A stretch of 64,000 nt of DNA from Candidatus Paracaedimonas acanthamoebae (GTDB taxonomy: Bacteria > Pseudomonadota > Alphaproteobacteria > Caedimonadales > Caedimonadaceae): the NCBI GenBank assembly GCA_017307065.1, contig JAFKGL010000013.1, positions 1 to 64,000 of the forward strand. Reading direction: 5' to 3'. Under the pieces are notes generated by a model. That model had not been told where the DNA came from and did no database searches. It saw only the letters and a list, made by a program, of their open reading frames with translations. Positions 29,143-37,321 of the stretch are shown piece after piece. Position 1 is the stretch's first letter; each line of letters opens with the position of its first letter. Made by a program: the position numbers and the translations under genes.

Positions 29143-30552
29143 TCAACTTTCAGTCAAGAATTTTTCAATGATTTTTATCATACTTTTTTGCATAACTGGA
29201 GCTACACGTAGATCATCCCAATTTATTCTAATATCGCCTTGAAGAGGGGCGCCATAAAGTTCAACCCATTCTGTGGAAAATTCTTCCGGGAAATAATATT
29301 GGCCTTGAGAATAAGCATATGGTAGGCCAACTCTCATCCCCTCTTTAATAGAGGCGGAAAGGTTATTCTTATCTGTTTTAGCTTTTGAAAATTTATATTT
29401 TTCTTCCCAAAATTTAATGAGGTATTCCCATCCTCTAGGATCATTTATTTCTCCGGCCTTCCTAAAAAAATCAGCGGTTTCTTCGGTTAAATGGTTAGCC
29501 TCAATTCGTAGTATCCCTAATTCAATATACCCTGTTGCTATTCTATAATTTTCCGTTACTTGTCTAAAGATGGAAGCTTGTAATTCCTTTGCTTCGTCAT
29601 TGTCCTCTGGTTCATCATAAAGAAGATAGCCTCGGTCAAGGAGTAGCGTTGGGTCATGCTCTTTTTCAGAAATTTCTTTTAAGATATTTTCTTTAGGAAT
29701 GGTGTCTTCAATGCCGTCAAGAAATTCTATCACGTCACTATAAGCACGGGAATACCCTCGCTGTGCAAGCATCAGGAAATCTTCCATTGTTGATTCTTGA
29801 GATGCTGTGATAAGTGCATGATATTTATTTCTTAAATGGTCAGGATGACGCCTAAACAGGTCATGAGCAGAAAGAGTCTCGTCATAACGCGAAATACAAG
29901 TAAAAAAGTCTTCTGTGATGCCGCGCCCTAATAAATAACATGCATCTGGATCGTCTTCATATGATTTTAATTCTTGAATTGCCTTGCCAAAATATCCTTC
30001 AAAAAACTCTGTTAAAATTGGAACTTCGGCATATTTACGGTGTCTGCGTATTTTTTGGAGAGTGTTACAAAGTAAATATTTTCCACGGGGATCTTTGAGT
30101 TTTGCATTAATTGCAAATCCCCAAATGATATCAAAGCGTTTCAATAAGTGGCTTCTGTAGGGACAATCAAACCAGTCGAGGGCTTGAGGATGGAAAAAAA
30201 GGTGGGCACCGACCTGTTCTTTCCATGTTGTTTGGGAGGGCCACCTATAATCAATCTTATGTTGTCCCGCATATGATTTCCACGTTTCTTCAGAAAGAGA
30301 GAGTTGTGCAAAGATGTCATAAGCGTTTTTTAATTTTTTCCACTCAGCTTCAGAATAGGCTATTTTTATTATGGTATGAATGTCATCAATAGACTTAAAG
30401 TCTTGTTCAAGACTAGCCGAAGGTGCTGAGGTAAGAGATAAAGTAGGAGAGCAATCCACTTCCATGGAATCTGATGTGTGAGAAGATGCTTGGCATGATA
30501 TCTTTTGAAATCCCATAACGCATATCAGAGTCGCTAAAATCAATTTCTTCAC
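29143..30552 (-). CDS. Secreted helical-repeat protein, function unknown
   Basis: The 469-residue protein begins with a signal peptide (MKKLILATLICVMGFQKISC), which could also be read as lipoprotein-like because of the Cys. The body is rich in helices and aromatic residues, with loosely repeated stretches (ACYLLGRGI, MLAQRGYSRAYSDVIEFL, GYIELGILRIEANHL, EINDPRGWEYLIKF) that recall Sel1/TPR repeats; no repeat is strict enough to assign. It is a single gene, preceded by AAGGAGAA, next to the secreted MBL gene. Confidence 0.75.
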   Translation of the reverse strand: MKKLILATLICVMGFQKISCQASSHTSDSMEVDCSPTLSLTSAPSASLEQDFKSIDDIHTIIKIAYSEAEWKKLKNAYDIFAQLSLSEETWKSYAGQHKIDYRWPSQTTWKEQVGAHLFFHPQALDWFDCPYRSHLLKRFDIIWGFAINAKLKDPRGKYLLCNTLQKIRRHRKYAEVPILTEFFEGYFGKAIQELKSYEDDPDACYLLGRGITEDFFTCISRYDETLSAHDLFRRHPDHLRNKYHALITASQESTMEDFLMLAQRGYSRAYSDVIEFLDGIEDTIPKENILKEISEKEHDPTLLLDRGYLLYDEPEDNDEAKELQASIFRQVTENYRIATGYIELGILRIEANHLTEETADFFRKAGEINDPRGWEYLIKFWEEKYKFSKAKTDKNNLSASIKEGMRVGLPYAYSQGQYYFPEEFSTEWVELYGAPLQGDIRINWDDLRVAPVMQKSMIKIIEKFLTES

Positions 30553-30718
30553 GATAGATTCTCCTTGAGAGGCTTTGATGCTCTTCTTTTTTAATTTTTA
30601 TGACAGTTAGCACAAAAAAAATTAAAGATTAAGTAAAATTTTAGGAAAATTTTTCTTATAAGGCAAGGTAATAACCTTTTGGACAAAACAATTCAAAAAG
30701 AGGAGGAGAGTCATTAAG

Positions 30719-30802
30719 ATGAAAATCACAGAGTTAAAAAGTGGGCAAGCTCATCAAAATTTTGAGGCTCAGATGAGTTTTAGAGTGTCTCTAGAAGGAT
30801 GA
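30719..30802 (+). CDS. Possible 27-residue small protein
   Basis: A very short frame (MKITELKSGQAHQNFEAQMS, then FRVSLEG) that I found by reading. It has one of the best ribosome sites in the window: GAGGAGAG (about 30701-30708) followed by suitable spacing to ATG 30719. It stops 2 bases before the converging DUF2948 gene. It has no known family and could be a true microprotein or the start of a lost gene. Confidence 0.3.
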   Translation: MKITELKSGQAHQNFEAQMSFRVSLEG

Positions 30803-30804
30803 AC

Positions 30805-31248
30805 TTAAGGATGTTCAGGTTTTTGATGCGTCCACCAAGCTTCGTGAAGATCATGAAAATGACACATAATCTTTTCCACATGGAGACAAATCTCGCATTG
30901 ATCTGAAAACAAAAGATGGATCTCACCTTCTTTATCGCCATGAATTGTTAAAAGGTTCACTGTTTTGGTCGGATCTTTAAGATCAATCCCTTTATGGCGA
31001 ACATGATGAACATGCGAAAAATGAAGGCCTGAATGCACACGTGAATACAGAGGTGTCCCTGTATGAAGTTGAGGGCTTACTTCCCAACAGAAACGGTTAG
31101 CTAAGATACTAAAATGCTTTCCCTCTTTATTATAATAGAAAGCTGTCATGGGAATGAGGCTATCTTGAAGATAGGCCCCCATCACTCTCAGATCTTGTTG
31201 ATCTTCAGCACGCAGCTTTAACGGGGTGTGTTGTTGATGAAATGTCAT
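30805..31248 (-). CDS. DUF2948 family protein
   Basis: The 147-residue protein begins at ATG 31248, with AGGA 8 bases upstream. The longer start at 31296 lies deep within murA and has no ribosome site. [20 protein letters not shown] then [10 protein letters not shown] fits DUF2948, an alphaproteobacterial family almost always encoded next to murA. Its function is unknown. It overlaps the 3' end of murA by 44 bases, so dcd-murA-DUF2948 must be one transcript. The C-terminus is His-rich ([18 protein letters not shown]). Confidence 0.83.
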   Translation of the reverse strand: MTFHQQHTPLKLRAEDQQDLRVMGAYLQDSLIPMTAFYYNKEGKHFSILANRFCWEVSPQLHTGTPLYSRVHSGLHFSHVHHVRHKGIDLKDPTKTVNLLTIHGDKEGEIHLLFSDQCEICLHVEKIMCHFHDLHEAWWTHQKPEHP

Positions 31249-32530
31249 ATGTTGAGTCCTCCCTGACTCGTTCAATACTGGCACCACAGGCACCAAGCTT
31301 ATTCTCTATTTCTTCATACCCGCGGTCAAGATGATAAACACGACTAACCATCGTTTCTTCCGAAGAAGTTAGAGCGGCGAGCACTAAAGAGACAGAAGCG
31401 CGAAGGTCTGTTGCCATCACAGGCGCACCTTTTAAGCTCTCAACGCCTTTGATGATGGCGGTATTGCCTTTAATAGTGATATCTGCGCCCATGCGAGCAA
31501 GCTCAGGCACGTGCATAAAGCGATTTTCGAAAATAGTTTCCGTGATAAGGGATGTTCCATCTGCCACGCATGTAAGGGCCATGAGTTGAGCTTGTAAGTC
31601 TGTTGCAAAGCCAGGATATGGATCTGTGATAACTTCAATGGCTTTAAGGCGATGAGACGGGCCTTTCGCAATAAATCCTTGAGGAGTCTTTTGGAATGTC
31701 ATCCCCATCATCTCAAGGGTCTGAGACGCACTTGGAATGAGGTCTAAGTCAGTTCCCACTAATTCTATTTCACCGCCAGTAATGCCGGCTGCCATCGCAT
31801 AAGTGCCCGTCTCAATGCGGTCTGGTAGAACAGAGTAAGTGGTTCCATGGAGACTAGAGACGCCTGTCACGGTTAAAATGGAGGTTCCAACGCCGTCAAT
31901 TTTGGCGCCCATGCTTTGGAGGCAATGGGCAAGGTCGGTTACTTCAGGTTCAACCGCACAATTTAATAGACGTGTCGTTCCTTGGGCTAAAACTGCGGCC
32001 ATGAGGATATTTTCAGTGCCTGTGACGGTCACCATGGGGAATGAGAATTCTGCGCCTTTGAGGCCATTTGGGGCCTTTGCAATGACATATCCGTCTTCAA
32101 GTGTAATTTCAGCGCCTAAGGCTTCTAATCCTTTTAGATGAACATCGACAGGGCGACTGCCAATGGCGCATCCACCAGGAAGAGAAACTTTTGCATAGCC
32201 GGTTCTTGCTAGAAGAGGGCCCAAGACAAGGACAGAGGCTCGCATTTTGCGCACAAGGTCATAGGGCGCTTCAGGAAGGATGGGGCCTTGCGCATGGAAG
32301 GTTGCTTGGTGTTCACCGACCGTGTGACCTGCATAAGTGGTTTTAACGCCCAGATGGCTTAGGACACTGCCAAGTGTAAAAACATCGGCGAGGCGGGGCA
32401 GATTTTTTAAAATCAAGGCTTCTTTTGTTAACAGGCTTGTACACATCAATGGAAGAGCAGCATTTTTTGCCCCTGAGATGCGAATTTTTCCAGAAAGTGT
32501 CCGACCGCCTACAATTTTAATCTTATCCAT
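31205..32530 (-). CDS. murA: UDP-N-acetylglucosamine 1-carboxyvinyltransferase
   Basis: First committed step of peptidoglycan precursor synthesis (enolpyruvyl transfer from PEP). The 441-residue protein has [12 protein letters not shown] near the N-terminus and [20 protein letters not shown], which carries the PEP-reactive Cys (so fosfomycin-sensitive by that criterion). [14 protein letters not shown] and [20 protein letters not shown] mark the end of the fold. About 19 residues follow the usual end, in the part that overlaps the DUF2948 gene. ATG 32530 overlaps the dcd stop by 8 bases. Confidence 0.96.
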   Translation of the reverse strand: MDKIKIVGGRTLSGKIRISGAKNAALPLMCTSLLTKEALILKNLPRLADVFTLGSVLSHLGVKTTYAGHTVGEHQATFHAQGPILPEAPYDLVRKMRASVLVLGPLLARTGYAKVSLPGGCAIGSRPVDVHLKGLEALGAEITLEDGYVIAKAPNGLKGAEFSFPMVTVTGTENILMAAVLAQGTTRLLNCAVEPEVTDLAHCLQSMGAKIDGVGTSILTVTGVSSLHGTTYSVLPDRIETGTYAMAAGITGGEIELVGTDLDLIPSASQTLEMMGMTFQKTPQGFIAKGPSHRLKAIEVITDPYPGFATDLQAQLMALTCVADGTSLITETIFENRFMHVPELARMGADITIKGNTAIIKGVESLKGAPVMATDLRASVSLVLAALTSSEETMVSRVYHLDRGYEEIENKLGACGASIERVREDSTYDISSTTHPVKAAC

Positions 32531-33092
32531 TTGCTTTTACTACCTGTGGTAAAGTTACACCGCGTTGCCCCATATACTTCCCTGATCGATCCTTATAAGA
32601 GACCTCGCAGGCTTGTTCGCCTTTTAGAAAGAGGAATTGGCAAGCTCCTTCATTTGCATAGATCTTCGCGGGAAGAGGGGTTGTATTTGAAAATTCTAGA
32701 GTCACGTGACCTTCCCATTCGGGTTCTAAAGGGGTCACATTTACAATAATTCCGCAGCGGGCATAAGTTGATTTTCCGAGGCAAATAACTAAAACATCTC
32801 GGGGAATCCGAAAATATTCAACCGTACGCGCAAGCGCAAAACTATTTGGGGGAATGATACATACATCTGTCACGCGATCGACAAATCCATTATGATCAAA
32901 ATTTTTGGGATCAACCACGGCGCTATCAACATTGGTAAAAATCTTAAATTCATTCGCAACACGAGCATCATAACCAAAAGAAGATAAACCATAAGAAATA
33001 AGGCCTTGACTTTGTTGGCGTTCAACAAAGGGTTCAATCATGTTTTGAGTGAGCGCAGCCTCGCGGATCCAGAGATCTGATAGAATAGGCAT
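32523..33092 (-). CDS. dcd: dCTP deaminase
   Basis: Deaminates dCTP to dUTP for thymidylate synthesis. The 189-residue protein carries [52 protein letters not shown] (with the catalytic Glu) and GACQFLF, the typical trimeric Dcd/dUTPase-fold set. It heads the dcd-murA-DUF2948 unit. The 195-base gap to LRR gene 2 contains TTTTTTGATATTTGTAGCTG (near 33180), resembling the distal part of the LRR leaders. Confidence 0.95.
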   Translation of the reverse strand: MPILSDLWIREAALTQNMIEPFVERQQSQGLISYGLSSFGYDARVANEFKIFTNVDSAVVDPKNFDHNGFVDRVTDVCIIPPNSFALARTVEYFRIPRDVLVICLGKSTYARCGIIVNVTPLEPEWEGHVTLEFSNTTPLPAKIYANEGACQFLFLKGEQACEVSYKDRSGKYMGQRGVTLPQVVKANG

Positions 33093-33287
33093 AAGGTTCT
33101 CTAGTTACTTGTCAATATTTTCGTATCCTAATAGAAATTCGTCAAAAAGGGGAGAAAAATCTGAAAAACAGACGGAATTTTTTTGATATTTGTAGCTGTT
33201 TTTATGAGTGGATAAAAAGATGATTAAAAAAAGTTCTATCTCTTATCTAGGCCTTGTTGAAAAGAAGAAGCAAGCCTGATTCTTTTT

Positions 33288-34838
33288 TTAAAGAAATACT
33301 GTTGGATAGACTTGGTGGTCTGCAAGTCTTGTCAGCGTTTGGTTACGTTTTCTATTTCTTTCTAACTGTACTAAAGATACAGGTATTTGTTCACCCAATA
33401 AAGAAAAGGTTACCATCTGAAGGGTAAGATTTTCTTCTAAGCAGTTTTTTACTTCATCAATCAGGGGGGTGATATCTTCTCTTGTAGGGAATTTAATATC
33501 TAACTTTGTAAGAGTTGTATTTGATCTCATCTCTTTGATCAAAATTTGAGCACTGTCCATAAGCAAGGAATCCGACAATAAAAGTGTTTCCAAATTAGGC
33601 AAATAATTATTGAGTGCCTTTCCTACAGCTGATGCTCTACTTTTTGTGATCCAGCAAGCATGCAAAGTTAATTTTTGAAGACTTGTTGGAAACTTTGAGA
33701 TGAGATAATCATTTAGATTACTTCTCTCACCCTGCAGACAGATATGGCTCAAAGGATTTTTTATAGCCAATTCTCGAAGGTTGGGCGAAAGAACTTGAGT
33801 CAAAGCGTCGAACGGTGACTCCAACGGTTCAGAATTATTAATATTATGTTTCGGAAGAATAGAATTTAAACTCAATACCTCAAGCTTCCCTGGAAGAGCC
33901 AAGAATGCACTTCCGTCTGGTGTTAGGCACTCGTTGAGAACAGCATGGTAGTAAATTTTCAATCTTTTGAGATCTCGGGGGAGTTTTTCAGTCAATTCTT
34001 TAAAATTACTATAAAGTGGATAGGGAAAGGGAGATTCTCTATTAGGATCTAAATGTAAACTTAACTCTTGTAAATTTGGTAGAGAAAAGATCGTTGATCC
34101 CAACATTGTATAATTTGGTTTTGTTGGCTCAGGATTCAGTATTTTTCTCTGTTCAAAATACCTTAATTCAAGTGCTTCGAGATTGGTAAATTGGCTTAAA
34201 ATTTCGAGCATACTATTATCAACACAGTGATGTCTTAAATTCAATTTTCGCAGAGTAAAAGGAAGATCTGAAATCATGCTTTGTAGATGTTTTGTAGGAA
34301 AGGATAAATTCCATCCTAAAGATAGCTTTTCAAGTTTAGGGGGGAGATTAGAAGCTAAAACTTTTGCCATCTTCCCAAATCTCACACTTTCGGAGACTGT
34401 GTTGATGGTGGTATTCAGCCTATTAATCATATTCAAATTCATATCGAGTGCAAGAAGCGAAGAAAAATTTGGAAGAGCTAAGGCTAATTGCTCTAATTTT
34501 TCTAGCAGAATCTCATCAACATCGCTTGATTTGGGATTCAGAAGAGGGATATTAAATTCTATTTTGAGATCATGAAGATTGGTATGTTTTGAAAGCATAG
34601 AAAATAAAGATTGTATTTTTTCTAAATCTTCTAAATCTTCTGTATCTACATCCACTGCTGTAAGGGTTGTGAACTGAGATAAGTATTCAATACCTTCTGG
34701 CATCTCTGAGAGCTTATCATTGTTTTTCTTTCCTGCAATAATTTTAAGATGAGTAGGTCTTTGCTCTTGATCATCACTTGCGCAAGCGATTGTGGTTGAG
34801 AGGAGAAGAGAGCAAAGAGTTGCGACGAGTTTGTTCAT
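33288..34838 (-). CDS. Secreted leucine-rich-repeat protein 2
   Basis: I start at ATG 34838 instead of 34898, because GAGG is 8 bases upstream and the protein then begins with the shared signal MNKLVATLCSLLLSTTIACA. The 516-residue protein is made of LRRs: LEALELRYFEQ, LEKLSLGWNLSF, LRKLNLRHHCVDNSMLEIL and LETLLLSDSLLM. The first 60 or so bases are almost identical to LRR 1 while the repeats differ widely. This is the largest of the three paralogues. Its target and location beyond the inner membrane are unknown. Confidence 0.87.
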   Translation of the reverse strand: MNKLVATLCSLLLSTTIACASDDQEQRPTHLKIIAGKKNNDKLSEMPEGIEYLSQFTTLTAVDVDTEDLEDLEKIQSLFSMLSKHTNLHDLKIEFNIPLLNPKSSDVDEILLEKLEQLALALPNFSSLLALDMNLNMINRLNTTINTVSESVRFGKMAKVLASNLPPKLEKLSLGWNLSFPTKHLQSMISDLPFTLRKLNLRHHCVDNSMLEILSQFTNLEALELRYFEQRKILNPEPTKPNYTMLGSTIFSLPNLQELSLHLDPNRESPFPYPLYSNFKELTEKLPRDLKRLKIYYHAVLNECLTPDGSAFLALPGKLEVLSLNSILPKHNINNSEPLESPFDALTQVLSPNLRELAIKNPLSHICLQGERSNLNDYLISKFPTSLQKLTLHACWITKSRASAVGKALNNYLPNLETLLLSDSLLMDSAQILIKEMRSNTTLTKLDIKFPTREDITPLIDEVKNCLEENLTLQMVTFSLLGEQIPVSLVQLERNRKRNQTLTRLADHQVYPTVFL

Positions 34839-34926
34839 TATGTTTGCCTCGTTAATAAGTATGGATAAGAGTTGCTTAAAGTATAGATAAGAATGCATTT
34901 GTAAATTACAAGACAGAGTTTAAATA

Positions 34927-34955
34927 AATGAGCTTTAATTGTAATAAAATGTCAA
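34927..34955 (-). promoter_or_regulatory. Shared TTGACA leader element of LRR gene 2
   Basis: On the minus strand, ATTAACAAATTGACATTTTA aligns with the leaders of LRR 1 and 3. TTGACA is the complement of 34950-34955; the -10 position at 17 bases reads CTCATT (34927-34932), weaker than in the other two. The whole gap 34839-35149 is AT-rich leader with no gene. Confidence 0.45.
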
Positions 34956-35149
34956 TTTGTTAATAAAAATGATTTTTTGAATGTAAAAAATACTTGGTAA
35001 TTATTTGATTTATATCTTTTATTTATTTAATTTTTGCACTGAATTTTCTTGAATTTTGTAGCTTGGTGGTGATCTAAGATTAGCAGGTCAATAAAAATCA
35101 TATTAGCTTATAAGAGTTTAAGAAAATTTCTCTCAGTTGGAGCAAAACA

Positions 35150-35189
35150 GCAAGCTTGACTCACCCCCTAAGGAATGTCTCAAGCTTGC
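35150..35189. repeat. Twin-palindrome hairpin downstream of LRR gene 3
   Basis: The same arms as at 13826-13865 (GCAAGCTTGA and TCAAGCTTGC) with the same 20-base spacing, although the loop sequence differs. It ends 7 bases from the stop of LRR gene 3. The loop has drifted while the arms are identical, which suggests that the arms are under selection. Confidence 0.6.
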
Positions 35190-35195
35190 GTGCTA

Positions 35196-36446
35196 TTAAC
35201 TTGCTAGAAAGAATTTTGGAGAGGCTAAATCTTCAAGTGTTACGGCACGTTTCACATTATTGTTTAATGTTTGTCGAGTTGTTTTTGTTAGCTGGTAATT
35301 ACCTCCTAATTTTTGCAGAGTATAATTTTCCTGTGGTACTTCAAATTTTAAATTTCTTGTATCTTCAAAGAGTGAAATATCTTGAAGGGTTGTATTCGAA
35401 CTCAACATTGTGAATAAATGTTGTGCTATTTCCTCATCAAAGAGATTTTCATATAAGTCTAATTTTTGTAGATTGAGAAATTTCTTAGGAAACATCGACA
35501 TTAAGACTTGTAGGCCGTCATTATGAATATTGTTGTTTCTTAAAGATAAGATGGTAAGGTTGGTTGAGACCGCCATTAAAGCTTGCATCGCGTTATCGTT
35601 GAGTACGAAATGCGATAAATGCAAACCCTGAAGATGAGGAGGAAACCACTTAATTAAATCTACGATGCCCTCTTGTGGCTTAGTACGATAAGAGTATTCT
35701 AACTTCAATACTTGGAGGGTGTGAGGAAGAGTATGTATTACTTCTAATATATTTTGAATGACCCATCTACTACAATTCCAATGGAATTCTTTAAGAGTAG
35801 GAAGAGAGCTAAGATTTTCTAGTAAAAAGTTGCCACCAACATGACCTACATGACCTAGTTTTAGGACTTGCAATTCAGAAAGTGTTGATAATTCTTTGAA
35901 AATATAATGGAAGTGCATATCACCATTATCTACATCCAACTTTGTGAGAGACGTCGGAAAAACGTTTATAAGATTGTTATCAGTAATACCTGATGTTTGT
36001 AATTTCAAGCTTTTGAGCTGAGAAAATCTTCGAAAGCTTTTAGCTAAAGTTTCTTTGGCTCTAAGTGGACTCACATGGCTCATGTTCAGACTCAACTTTT
36101 GGAGGGTATTGGGAAGAGCACGAACTAGTGACACCGTATCATTGTCTGTTGCATTAGTTAATTCTCCTAATTCTAATTCCTGGAGAGAAGAAAGATTGCT
36201 TAAGATTTGGTTGAATGTATTCATGTGGGATTTATCTAAATTTTCTACTGACAAATTTTGAAGATTTTTGTACGGCGCTAAATCTTCAAGTTTTCCTTGC
36301 CATGATGAAGATTTATCATGCAAAGTGCCGTTGCTAATAGCTTTAAGGTGAGTTAGGTTGTGGTTTTCATCTTGTTGATCACTTGCGCAAGCTATCGTGG
36401 TTGAGAGGAGGAGAGTGCAAAGAGTTTGAACGACTTTTTTCATCAT
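35196..36446 (-). CDS. Secreted leucine-rich-repeat protein 3
   Basis: The 416-residue protein has signal peptide MMKKVVQTLCTLLLSTTIAC then ASD, a variant of that in LRR 1 and 2. The LRR body includes LQELELGELTN, LQKLSLNMSHVS, LQVLKLEYSYR, LQGLHLSHFVLNDNAMQAL and LTILSLRNNNIHNDGLQVL, close to the 24-28-residue ribonuclease-inhibitor-like unit. AAGGA stands 9 bases before the first ATG (36446). It is in tandem with LRR 2 on the same strand, each with its own leader. Confidence 0.88.
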   Translation of the reverse strand: MMKKVVQTLCTLLLSTTIACASDQQDENHNLTHLKAISNGTLHDKSSSWQGKLEDLAPYKNLQNLSVENLDKSHMNTFNQILSNLSSLQELELGELTNATDNDTVSLVRALPNTLQKLSLNMSHVSPLRAKETLAKSFRRFSQLKSLKLQTSGITDNNLINVFPTSLTKLDVDNGDMHFHYIFKELSTLSELQVLKLGHVGHVGGNFLLENLSSLPTLKEFHWNCSRWVIQNILEVIHTLPHTLQVLKLEYSYRTKPQEGIVDLIKWFPPHLQGLHLSHFVLNDNAMQALMAVSTNLTILSLRNNNIHNDGLQVLMSMFPKKFLNLQKLDLYENLFDEEIAQHLFTMLSSNTTLQDISLFEDTRNLKFEVPQENYTLQKLGGNYQLTKTTRQTLNNNVKRAVTLEDLASPKFFLAS

Positions 36447-36526
36447 GTTTAATTTTCCTTAATGGGTATAAGATTAGCCTCAAAAAATGTAGAAGACTTA
36501 TCTGAATTGTAAGTAAGAATTTAAAG

Positions 36527-36555
36527 AAATTACCTCCATCAATAAAAAATGTCAA
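36527..36555 (-). promoter_or_regulatory. Promoter of LRR gene 3 in the shared leader
   Basis: On the minus strand: TTGACA (complement of 36550-36555), 17-base spacer, TAATTT (36527-36532). The sequence around it, ATTAACTTATTGACATTTTT, is nearly that of LRR 1. The leader 36447-36681 aligns with 15212-15457 over most of its length. Confidence 0.6.
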
Positions 36556-36681
36556 TAAGTTAATAAATATGAATTTTTCCTGTCTGAAAATTATTTTATA
36601 AATTATTGATTTATATTAATTATTTTACTGTTTGAAGAGCTGAATTTTCTTGAAATTTGTATCATTGTATGGTAGTCTAAT

Positions 36682-37200
36682 AGTAGATGGTCAGAGATGA
36701 TGGTTTCCTTCCTTGAAGGCCTTTAAAAAGCCTTCAATCTTCTTCAATAATTCCTCTCCTTCCGTCCTTTAAAATTAAGAGAGTCTAGCAAACTCTGAAG
36801 AGTTCTTTTTAACGCTCTTATTTGAGCGAATACCCTCTCTTTGCCAAATGAAAGGAGGAGGAACCCCTCAGCGTGCGTGAGAGGCACGGTGCAAGTGGGG
36901 GATGGTGGTGAAAGGAAATGGTGATGGACCGATTCGTGATGGAAAGGTTTGGGAGAGATCGAAAGGTGACAGGTTCGATCTATAGGCTGCTTGAGATTCT
37001 CGGGACACGCCCAAGAATGACGCAGAATTAGAAGAGGAAGCATCTTTTGACAAGAATGTACTGAAAGGAACGAGAGGGATGCAACCAGACGGTGCCAGTA
37101 GACAACAGAAGGTCGTCAATGTGTGCATGAAAGAAGGGGAAAAGAAAGCCCGCAAAATAATTATTTTTTAACAGGTTAATGATTAAATAGCAGGGAGAGA
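36682..37200. repeat. Dispersed repeat, copy 3 (between LRR 3 and gdh)
   Basis: The first 350 or so bases match 1-360 with few changes, including the TTGAAGGC/GCCTTCAA hairpin (36713-36720 and 36730-36737), the GAGCGAATACCCT block and the closing ...CTCGGGACACGCCCAAGAATGACGC segment. The final 150 bases relate to 440-500 of copy 1 (GTCGCCAGAAG- and ACAACAGAAGGTCGTC-like). No gene is visible in the 36447-37321 gap beyond leader and repeat. Confidence 0.8.
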
Positions 37201-37321
37201 GAAAATGGTCAGAGAAAATAGACAAAAAACAAAAATCTTTTATGGATTGAGGTTTTTAATAAAGGCTTTAGAGCAAAGCAAAAGTAAGCTAGCTTTTTGA
37301 GTGAAGCCAAGGTAAAAATAA

